Part shown: one piece after another, positions 6,897 to 13,400 of the stretch | How the letters are laid out: each line of letters begins with the position of its first letter | How positions within the stretch are numbered: the first letter of the stretch is position 1 | Assembly (NCBI RefSeq): GCF_034087045.1 | Contig: NZ_CP139247.1 | Span: 1,612,001 to 1,676,000 of the forward strand | Length of the DNA: 64,000 nucleotides | DNA from: Chitinophaga sancti | Lineage (GTDB): Bacteria > Bacteroidota > Bacteroidia > Chitinophagales > Chitinophagaceae | Reading direction: 5' to 3' | Program-made: the position numbers and the translations under genes | The notes under the pieces: model-generated | Databases searched by the model: none | What the model was told of the DNA's origin: nothing | What the model saw: the letters and a program-made list of their open reading frames with translations, nothing else

Positions 6897-8211
6897 ACAG
6901 AGATATTTTATATACCCCGATAAAAATACATATGACGGCATCATTTTTAACGCAAATATGGTTATGCATGCCCCAGGAGGGTTAGCAGCTTTTTTAATGG
7001 AAAAGACTAGGGAAAAGATGCCCTATATCATTGATCCCTTAACACATGCTTTTCAACATGATCCATCTGTAATTACTGCAAAGAAAAAAGATGGTACTGT
7101 AGAAGTAAAATCCCCAATAAGAAATCTTGCAAATGTATATGGAGGTCCTATCGAAGCTTATGTAGGAACCAAGCCTGTTCAGCCTAAAGACTTCGCGGAC
7201 AGAAATGTTTTAAAGACTTTTGTCTATAGCGTCTTAAAATTTCAAAAAGAATATCTTTCAAAAATAATGTCGGATAGCGATGTAAATAAAAAATATCTTG
7301 AACATACTGAGGAGGACTTAAAACCATATTGTTTAGTAGCGCCATATTTCTATATGACGGAAAGTACTTATAAATATTGGCTGCCTTTAATGGAGGACGC
7401 TTTGAAAATTAGTAGAGAGTTTGAAGAATTTAGCTCATGCAAGATATTCTCATCTATTGTTGTAAGTCAAGGTGTTCTTTTAGATAAAGACATTATAGAT
7501 ACTATTATAACGCGATTTCAAGCTGCTCCTGTTGATGGGTTTCTTTTGTGGGTGGATGGGCTTGAAGAGTTCAATGCTGGCAGAATTGAATTAGTAGGAT
7601 TATTAGAACTATCTACAGGTTTAAGAAATAATTTTTCAAGAGAGGTTATTAACTTGCATGGAGGTTATTTTTCGATTTTAGCTGGTGGTGGACAATTTAA
7701 GAACTCCTACCTTACTGGTGTTGCTCATGGCCCAGAATTTGGAGAGACTCGCGCTGTGGTGCCAGTAGGCGGAGGAATACCTATTGCTAAATTTTATATT
7801 CCAAATCTTCATAACAGGGTAAAATACAATGATGCACTGACTTTCTTTTCATATAAAGGTTGGCTTAAGGATGCTTCAACTTTTTATGAAAATGTATGCA
7901 ATTGTAACGAATGTCAATCTGTTATAGGTAATAACATATCTAATTTTAGATTGTATGGGATTACTGATTCAAAACCAGTGATGAGAGGTAATGGTTTTGT
8001 TACAATAGATTATCCGACAAAAGAAACTAAAGAACATTGTTTAAGACATTATTTGCAAATTAAGAAGGCAGAATATCAATTTGCTTCAAATACAAATAGA
8101 ACCGAGCTACTTAGTAATTTGCAGAAAGGCATTGATGAGTATATTGACATTACTGGTATGGATTATCTATCTTACTTGCAAACCTGGATTAATGTATTGT
8201 CGTTATACTGA
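6874..8211 (+). CDS. Putative TGT-like zinc protein (tRNA-guanine transglycosylase / DpdA-like)
   Basis: About 445 residues if started at MTFGTFAEQRYFIY (6874), which gives a 23-base overlap like the others in this operon. Starts at 6856 and 6817 are also possible. The chain alternates predicted strands and helices like a TIM barrel. Near the C-terminus it has NVCNCNECQS, a C-x-C-x2-C motif, and some 40-45 residues later HCLRHYLQIKKAEY. This order is that of the zinc site of tRNA-guanine transglycosylases and their DNA-modifying relatives (DpdA), which swap guanine for a 7-deazaguanine base. Other conserved-looking patches are NANMVMHAPGGLAAF, AHGPEFGE and FYIPNLHNRVKYNDA. The canonical catalytic Asp pair of TGT is not obvious to me. 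No queuosine-pathway gene is nearby. Function is inferred. Confidence 0.5.
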   Translation: MTFGTFAEQRYFIYPDKNTYDGIIFNANMVMHAPGGLAAFLMEKTREKMPYIIDPLTHAFQHDPSVITAKKKDGTVEVKSPIRNLANVYGGPIEAYVGTKPVQPKDFADRNVLKTFVYSVLKFQKEYLSKIMSDSDVNKKYLEHTEEDLKPYCLVAPYFYMTESTYKYWLPLMEDALKISREFEEFSSCKIFSSIVVSQGVLLDKDIIDTIITRFQAAPVDGFLLWVDGLEEFNAGRIELVGLLELSTGLRNNFSREVINLHGGYFSILAGGGQFKNSYLTGVAHGPEFGETRAVVPVGGGIPIAKFYIPNLHNRVKYNDALTFFSYKGWLKDASTFYENVCNCNECQSVIGNNISNFRLYGITDSKPVMRGNGFVTIDYPTKETKEHCLRHYLQIKKAEYQFASNTNRTELLSNLQKGIDEYIDITGMDYLSYLQTWINVLSLY

Positions 8212-8660
8212 TTTTAACGAATGGAATTTATAAACCTTATTAAATTGTAAGGTTTGCGGTATAATCGATAATATTTTGCCCTCAGCAAAATATTGGATTT
8301 GAACTCTTATTATAAATCGCAAAACATTAAATTTCCAATAGATTTCTTAACTGAATTGGAATACCATTGAATGCTTAGTGAAATTTTATTCACGTACCAT
8401 TTCAGTTACTTCAAATAATAAGTTTTCCTCACATTTTCGATTACAATATGTAGTATGTTGCCTTGCTGCACCATTCTAAGGAAAGTAGAATAATGCATAT
8501 CTCTAACCTTTTTTACAATAATAAAATAGAGAATAGTCAGTAAGGCTATTCTCTATCAAGTTAAATATGTTAATTATTTGTGAGTGTATTAACTGTCTAA
8601 AATATTGTAGATTACTCAGAGTAGTTTAAGTAATAAAGCAATAACTAATTAAGCTAAGAT
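8212..8660. other. AT-rich convergent intergenic region of 449 bases
   Basis: It separates the four-gene operon from darG. No credible coding sequence is seen on either strand. It contains three small inverted repeats: 8232-8255 (aaacctt/aaggttt), 8270-8294 (aatattttgc/gcaaaatatt) and 8526-8556 (11-bp stem). The last is best placed to end both converging transcripts. Confidence 0.6.
8526..8556. terminator. Possible bidirectional terminator between converging island operons
   Basis: A perfect 11-bp stem, atagagaatag / ctattctctat, with a nine-base loop. The flanks are A/T-rich but contain no clean T-run, so termination activity is a guess from position between two converging operons. Confidence 0.4.
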
Positions 8661-9716
8661 CTAAGCTAATTGAAAAGTATCGCTATAATTCTGAAGATGT
8701 TCATGAGCAATTTGAATATATCTTTCTTGGAACAAATCTTTCTTACGCTTAGACCAATTATGAATACTTTCCACTAATTTATTTTGATCTATACTTGGAT
8801 ATTCGGCAAGTATATAGTCCACTGTAGCAAGTACTTCTAATGAGAATGCTGATTGAAATCCTTGAATTAACGTTATAAGGCTTCTTATACGGTTTACTTG
8901 ATCTGCAGACAACTCACGATTAATATAATCTTTTAATTCATCAAACTTATCATATTGTAATTCCAATACTTCAAAAGCTTTAGCATCCATTTGCTCTAAT
9001 CCCTTAATGTATTTGCCATTCATGTTGTGAAGTAAATGTGCTACTTGAACACTATAAGGACCATAGTGACTACGTTCAAATTTTAATTTATTAAATGAAC
9101 TTTCTCCTAATCTTTTAAGGAAGTATGCAAGCTTATTTGCAACAAATAGACTACTATTTTCTCCTAATGTTTCATAGAAAAACATGGCATAAAGCAACAT
9201 TGCTTTTGCAGGTGTTAATGAGACTTCCTTGTTAGGATTTTGTTTTTTCAAAATCTTTTTTACCTCTTCATTGGGCTCATATATCTTGATTGAAACTCCT
9301 TCTATGCCAGATAAATATTGGATTATTATTTGTTTTACCTTGTCCCATTTAAGTCCGCCATTACCACAGCCTAAAGGGGGAATGGCAATACTTTCTATTT
9401 TATAATCACGAATTACCTTTACCAAATCTTTTAAGCCCTCTTCAATATATTCATATTTGGACTTCTGATACCACTCTACCTTAGTAGGGAAGTTTATTAT
9501 TACTTTTTCCCCATGTAATGTATTTTCTTTTACCACTAGTAGCTTGCCTGGCTTGAGCAGCCCCTTTTTGCAATCTTCTACATATATCTTAAAATTATGA
9601 GGAAATGCTTCTTTGAACTGTAAAGCAATGCCTTTCCCCATTACCCCAACAGTATTGACGGTATTCACTAAAGCTTGAGTATTCGAATCTAAGAGATTTC
9701 CAACTATAAATTCCAT
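8661..9716 (-). CDS. darG: DarG: DNA ADP-ribosyl glycohydrolase antitoxin
   Basis: 351 residues in two domains. Residues 1 to about 155 are a macrodomain: VGNLLDSNTQALVNTVNTVG, then GKGIALQFKEAFP, and IESIAIPPLGCGNGGL, the ADP-ribose-binding loops of the TARG1/ALC1-like class. Residues about 175-351 form a helical domain with FERSHYGPYSVQVAHLLH, as in full-length DarG, where it binds and restrains the toxin. The macrodomain removes ADP-ribose from DNA bases modified by DarT. The start codon overlaps the darT stop codon by one base (TGATG), the order is toxin then antitoxin, and both are transcribed on the minus strand. Length and architecture are normal, so the protein looks intact. Confidence 0.88.
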   Translation of the reverse strand: MEFIVGNLLDSNTQALVNTVNTVGVMGKGIALQFKEAFPHNFKIYVEDCKKGLLKPGKLLVVKENTLHGEKVIINFPTKVEWYQKSKYEYIEEGLKDLVKVIRDYKIESIAIPPLGCGNGGLKWDKVKQIIIQYLSGIEGVSIKIYEPNEEVKKILKKQNPNKEVSLTPAKAMLLYAMFFYETLGENSSLFVANKLAYFLKRLGESSFNKLKFERSHYGPYSVQVAHLLHNMNGKYIKGLEQMDAKAFEVLELQYDKFDELKDYINRELSADQVNRIRSLITLIQGFQSAFSLEVLATVDYILAEYPSIDQNKLVESIHNWSKRKKDLFQERYIQIAHEHLQNYSDTFQLA

Positions 9717-10357
9717 CAGTAATAATATTCTGATTTTACAATGACCGGGATTGATAACCTTAACTCAGTTATCAATTTTTTTACAATTCCTTCGGTTGTT
9801 GAATCATAAACTATAATACCTGATATGCATTCAACCGGAACTTGGTTCTTAACCAAAAATTCTGCCTGTTTTCTTCTCATTCTATCAATATCCTCTTCAT
9901 TTGCTCGCCAATAACGCTGTCCAACCATATTCCAATCAACAGCCTCTAACTGGTCTTTATTATTATAGAACGCTGTTAATCTGTCTTTCGCGTGTCCATC
10001 AGTAAAACACCATTCCTTACAGCTTTTTGTAATATTAGCAAATCGGCAGCAAATATAGACTATATCTGTCTGAGGGCGTTTAACAATCCCTCTGTAACCC
10101 GTTTTTATATTTAGAAGCATCGGTGACAATGGCCCAAAATAAAAAGGGACATAATCACCAAGAGAGCCTCCTGGAGGGACTATACCTACAGGATGAGCTT
10201 GTCGTTGTGTAATTAAGGTGCTGTCCCCAATATTTATGTAATTGGGGTCGGCATTTATATGCCCTCTGGTAAACATTCCATTTTTGAGTACATACTCTAA
10301 ATTGTTTAAATGTATAATCCTGAATAATAAGGGATTCATAACTCCGTTTTCTCCCAT
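9716..10357 (-). CDS. darT: DarT: DNA ADP-ribosyltransferase toxin (DUF4433)
   Basis: 213 residues; a second possible start, MNPLLFRIIHLNNL, lies six codons in. The N-terminal FRIIHLNNLEYVLKNG matches the 'H-x-T/N...NL..IL..G' opening of the DarT/DUF4433 family. GGSLGDYVPFYFGPLSPML follows and is a strong family signature. A QVPVECISGIIVY segment near residue 172 should carry the catalytic Glu. DarT enzymes transfer ADP-ribose from NAD+ onto bases in single-stranded DNA, blocking replication; several protect against phage. The paired DarG lies directly downstream. Target base and DarT subtype cannot be read safely from sequence. It is the last gene before the right island boundary. Confidence 0.88.
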   Translation of the reverse strand: MGENGVMNPLLFRIIHLNNLEYVLKNGMFTRGHINADPNYINIGDSTLITQRQAHPVGIVPPGGSLGDYVPFYFGPLSPMLLNIKTGYRGIVKRPQTDIVYICCRFANITKSCKEWCFTDGHAKDRLTAFYNNKDQLEAVDWNMVGQRYWRANEEDIDRMRRKQAEFLVKNQVPVECISGIIVYDSTTEGIVKKLITELRLSIPVIVKSEYYY

Positions 10358-10734
10358 ACAGTCTACATTGCTAGATTTATCTACTTAAAAATAGTAAAAC
10401 CTTATTAATTCATGAAAACTGGTTATTTAATAATGAACCAGAATTATATCATAAAAAAGCTGGTATAGATTCAAAATAGCCGTAGAGGTTGATGGGGATT
10501 GAGAGTTTGATATGAATCCTTATTTATATGTAGAGATTTTATGAATTAGGTTGTATGTCATGAAAGAGTCAATAGTTATCGCTTTACTTGGCCGACAGAA
10601 TGTGAGCGATTACTCAGAATGTTTATACCCTTTAATGTCAACATACCAGAAAGTCAGCAAGACAATTTGTACCCCTAAATGTACCCCAGCAATTTTTTTA
10701 TATTGATTTTCAGGTGCTTGATAAGTATAAATGT
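10358..10734. other. AT-rich right end of the island without a gene
   Basis: It lies between the darT start and attR. It should hold the darTG promoter, although no clear TAnnTTTG element is seen. Near its right end are two tgtacccc direct repeats. No integrase fragment was recognised on either strand. Confidence 0.5.
10668..10687 (+). repeat. Paired tgtacccc direct repeats next to attR (possible integrase arm sites)
   Basis: tgtacccc occurs at 10668-10675 and again at 10680-10687, 12 bases apart start to start and about 50 bases from the core direct repeat. Short direct repeats at this distance from the crossover site resemble arm-type binding sites of tyrosine recombinases. The assignment is inference. 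Confidence 0.4.
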
Positions 10735-10752
10735 ATTCCTGTCGAGGCTACA
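10735..10752 (+). repeat. attR: 18-bp direct repeat of the tRNA-Arg 3' end
   Basis: attcctgtcgaggctaca is identical to 3883-3900. Bases outside the repeat differ on both sides. It marks the right end of the island, after which the sequence returns to the less AT-rich character of the flanking chromosome. Confidence 0.85.
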
Positions 10753-10756
10753 TATT

Positions 10757-10797
10757 AAACAAAAAGGGGTAGTATCAATGATACTACCCCTTTTTGT
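10757..10797. terminator. Terminator just outside attR, probably the original one of the tRNA
   Basis: aaaaaggggtagtatc / gatactacccctttttg forms a 16-bp stem with a tiny loop and A/T-runs on both sides, so it can work in both directions. Directly after the tRNA 3' repeat, it is best read as the native tRNA-Arg terminator displaced by the island. It now also faces the SGNH gene that ends at 10814. Confidence 0.8.
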
Positions 10798-10813
10798 TTT
10801 ACCCGAAGGTCAA

Positions 10814-11722
10814 TCACTTGAAACCTGTTATATAACTCTTTATAGAATCGTCCAGCATTTTTGAAAACCGGTCAGCTGCACTTTCATTTAAGTGGGTAAT
10901 ATCCGTATAATCCTTTGTTGTGTAGCTACTATCCTCACTAAAATTCCAGTAAACAGCCGTTTTATGATCAATGGATCTATTGATAAAAGCATTGAATTCG
11001 TTTATCTCATTATTTGTATAGGACTTTAATTCATTCTGCCGAACAGGTGGCATCACAAGAAAAACCATTATCCCGTTTTCCCGGCAAAGTGAAATTATCT
11101 TATGAAAGTAATCCTCCTGAATTTTCAACCTCGTTATATTCCTTTGGATAGTGTCGCTTTCCTGCGCTGTTCCATACCTGATATACTGGCCATTTTCCCG
11201 CTGAAATGGTAGTTTCACACTGGACTTCTTCAATAGACTTAGCTGCTTGGGATTTAGATTTTCCAATAAATGCTTCAGCTTTAGCTCCCAAACCATATCC
11301 TTGTAGTCTCTTTCATAATCTTTTCCTAAATAATCTGCATAAGCATAATTACGTGAATTTGACAATACATTAAACTCAAAATAATCAACACCCAATACCA
11401 GATATGCTATCTTCTTTCTTTTATTGAGTAGGTATTGCAACTTATAATATTGCTGATTGTAAGAATCATTATCATGGGAGAAATTATATGCCTTGACAGA
11501 TAATATAGCAGGATTTATACCCCTGTAGCACCTGCTGTTTCCCAATATCAGCAGTTCATAATCTTCCTTTACTACACCCTCAAAAGAGCGATCAATCTGT
11601 TGTTGTGTATTAGGGCCATTGCGGATAACAAGCCGATGTGGCAATATAAATACCCCAAAAACACAGTACAGCAAAGCGGGAATCAGGAATATAAAAAGTG
11701 TTTGTAAAAAATGCTTCATCAT
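10814..11722 (-). CDS. SGNH/GDSL-like protein partnered with an MBOAT acyltransferase
   Basis: 302 residues. An N-terminal membrane segment (LQTLFIFLIPALLYCVFGVF) anchors a periplasmic domain. LLILGNSRCYRGINP near residue 60 resembles the block I serine motif (G-N-S), and YTDITHLNESAADRF near residue 275 the D-x-x-H motif, of SGNH hydrolases and AlgX/AlgJ-like O-acetyltransferases. It directly follows the MBOAT gene with no spacer, so the two should act together: MBOAT moves an acyl group across the membrane and this protein places it on a polysaccharide or other cell-surface target. The acceptor is unknown; no polysaccharide synthesis genes lie next to it. Confidence 0.7.
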   Translation of the reverse strand: MMKHFLQTLFIFLIPALLYCVFGVFILPHRLVIRNGPNTQQQIDRSFEGVVKEDYELLILGNSRCYRGINPAILSVKAYNFSHDNDSYNQQYYKLQYLLNKRKKIAYLVLGVDYFEFNVLSNSRNYAYADYLGKDYERDYKDMVWELKLKHLLENLNPKQLSLLKKSSVKLPFQRENGQYIRYGTAQESDTIQRNITRLKIQEDYFHKIISLCRENGIMVFLVMPPVRQNELKSYTNNEINEFNAFINRSIDHKTAVYWNFSEDSSYTTKDYTDITHLNESAADRFSKMLDDSIKSYITGFK

Positions 11723-13159
11723 TTAAAATTGGAAATAAATAAACGCCTGCTCTTGTGGGGCAAATACCAAAATGGCAATTATTAATGTATAATAAAATGC
11801 GTATCGTACCGGCTTTTTCCACTTCAGTCCAAGGCTTTCAATTGCATATTTATTCTCTCGCCCTAACCATTCAATCATCATGAAAATAATGACCAGACCA
11901 ATTATTTTCCATGGCAGTATCTCAGGCATGGAAAATAATGAAGGAGAAAGTATGCCTGACAAATAGGACATAGCATGCCCAATATCCGCAGATCTGAAAA
12001 ATACCCATGCCAGCACTGTTAATGCGAAGGTCAATGCAATATTGAATATATCTTTCAATGAAGGTAACAGCTTGCCTTGCGCGACTATACCCAGGTTATT
12101 CCTGTTTTTGCTTGTCACGAGCAATGGCAGAAAATATAATCCATTTAAGGCTCCCCAGACGAGGAACGTCCAATTAGCTCCATGCCAGAAACCGCTCACG
12201 ATAAAAATGATCATTGTATTACGAATCCTCATCCAGGTTCCCCCTTTACTGCCACCTAATGGGATATATAAATAATCCCTAAACCAGGTGGATAAGGAGA
12301 TATGCCACCTCCTCCAGAACTCAGCAATGTCTCTGGAGAAATAAGGGAAAGCAAAATTCTGTAAAAGCTCAAATCCAAAAAGTCTGGCAGTACCCAATGC
12401 TATATCCGAGTACCCGGAAAAGTCTCCATAAATCTGGAAAGCAAACATAATCGCTCCCAGTACCAGTGTACTTCCCGATTGATGCGCCGAATTATTAAAT
12501 ATTTCGTTCGCATAAATAGCACAATTATCAGCAATCACCATTTTTTTAAACAATCCCCAGAGTATCTGCCTTAAGCCATCTGCAGCTTTTTTGTAATCAA
12601 AAGTCCGCTCCTGTTTAACCTGTGGTAACAGATGGGTCGCTCTTTCAATAGGACCGGCCACCAAAAGAGGAAAAAAACTTACAAAAAGAGAGTAATCCAC
12701 CCAGTTTCTCTCCGCTTTAATTCTGCCTTTATAAATATCTATCACATAAGATAGCCCGTGAAACGTGTAAAAAGAGATCCCTACAGGAAGCAGAATGTTC
12801 AATGTTCCGGGATTGACCCGTACCCCAAGGTGCGAAAGTGCAACAGCAAAAGAAGCTGCGAAAAAATTATAGTATTTGAATACGCCCAAAAAGCCGAGAT
12901 TGATAATTATGCTTAGCCAGAACCATCCCTTTTTAGCATTTTGATTATCCTGATCCTGCATCTTTAATCCAGTGAAATAATCTAAAAATGTAGAAAACAT
13001 GAGCAGGAACATAAAACGCCAATCCCAACAGGCATAGAAGAAATAACTGGAGATTAACAGTAAAATGTTTTGGGCTTTTAGATTTTTGTTCGCTACAAAC
13101 CAATATAAAATAAACACTATTGGTAAGAATATAGCAAATTCAATGGAATTAAATAACAT
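11723..13159 (-). CDS. MBOAT-family O-acyltransferase (AlgI/DltB-like)
   Basis: 478 residues with about ten or more membrane segments. Family marks are LLVAGPIERATHLLPQ near residue 165, FWRRWHISLSTWFRDYLYIP near 285, and FIVSGFWHGANWTFLVWG near 325, whose His is the conserved MBOAT residue. AlgI-type proteins take an acyl (usually acetyl) group from a cytoplasmic donor and pass it through the membrane for O-acylation of an exported glycan. It is translated immediately before the SGNH partner and preceded by a very small hydrophobic reading frame. Length and motifs indicate an intact gene. Confidence 0.9.
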   Translation of the reverse strand: MLFNSIEFAIFLPIVFILYWFVANKNLKAQNILLLISSYFFYACWDWRFMFLLMFSTFLDYFTGLKMQDQDNQNAKKGWFWLSIIINLGFLGVFKYYNFFAASFAVALSHLGVRVNPGTLNILLPVGISFYTFHGLSYVIDIYKGRIKAERNWVDYSLFVSFFPLLVAGPIERATHLLPQVKQERTFDYKKAADGLRQILWGLFKKMVIADNCAIYANEIFNNSAHQSGSTLVLGAIMFAFQIYGDFSGYSDIALGTARLFGFELLQNFAFPYFSRDIAEFWRRWHISLSTWFRDYLYIPLGGSKGGTWMRIRNTMIIFIVSGFWHGANWTFLVWGALNGLYFLPLLVTSKNRNNLGIVAQGKLLPSLKDIFNIALTFALTVLAWVFFRSADIGHAMSYLSGILSPSLFSMPEILPWKIIGLVIIFMMIEWLGRENKYAIESLGLKWKKPVRYAFYYTLIIAILVFAPQEQAFIYFQF

Positions 13160-13168
13160 TAGCTTTTA

Positions 13169-13378
13169 CTAATTTATGCAGACAAAATTTACCTCGAAGC
13201 ATTCGGGACAGTGTTTTATGACAATTTGCACATGATCATCCATTAACTTCATGAGCATGTCCCCCCCTAAGGTATTCGCTGTATTTTGGGAATGGGGTTT
13301 ACCTTTAACCTCATAAGATACAACTAAATAGGGAAAAAAAACAAACAGCAGGACCCAAAAAATAACACTCCTGACCAT
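13169..13378 (-). CDS. Possible small membrane/exported protein upstream of MBOAT
   Basis: A 69-codon frame starting MVRSVIFWVLLFVFFPYLVV, which is a credible membrane or signal segment, followed by a polar tail with a C-P-E-C pair (HCPECFEVNFVC). It ends nine bases before the MBOAT start, on the same strand, so it could be the first gene of that operon. I recognise no family. The start at 13378 was preferred because the longer frame would run through the HTCS start region on the other strand. It may also be non-coding leader. Confidence 0.35.
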   Translation of the reverse strand: MVRSVIFWVLLFVFFPYLVVSYEVKGKPHSQNTANTLGGDMLMKLMDDHVQIVIKHCPECFEVNFVCIN

Positions 13379-13386
13379 TTTCCCCC

Positions 13387-13394
13387 TACATTTG
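13387..13394 (+). promoter_or_regulatory. -7 promoter element very close to the HTCS start codon
   Basis: TACATTTG fits TAnnTTTG and ends only six bases before the ATG at 13401. If used, the transcript would be nearly leaderless. The other -7 elements called in this window lie about 20 bases before their start codons, or more than 100 in the case of serC. Confidence 0.4.
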
Positions 13395-13400
13395 TACCGT

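Larger units (their letters stand above)
3883..10752. mobile_element. Genomic island integrated at tRNA-Arg(CCG)
   Basis: About 6.9 kb bounded by 18-bp direct repeats, the left one within a tRNA gene. The interior is visibly richer in A and T than the flanks, with long runs of A/T in intergenic DNA. It contains seven genes: a deiminase-like enzyme, a four-gene overlapping operon with a nuclease-like and a TGT-like protein, and darTG. No integrase, relaxase, transposase or phage structural gene is present, so the element is either a remnant that lost its recombinase or one moved in trans. The cargo resembles a defence island. Confidence 0.8.

Noticed and set aside
8212..8660. A possible small gene or RNA in the 449-base gap before darG
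   Set aside because: Both strands are full of stop codons and only simple hairpins are seen; nothing supports a gene.
10560..10706. A 48-codon frame near the right end of the island
   Set aside because: Its composition shows no protein-like pattern and its end is made of the tgtacccc repeats. It does not resemble the C-terminus of an integrase.
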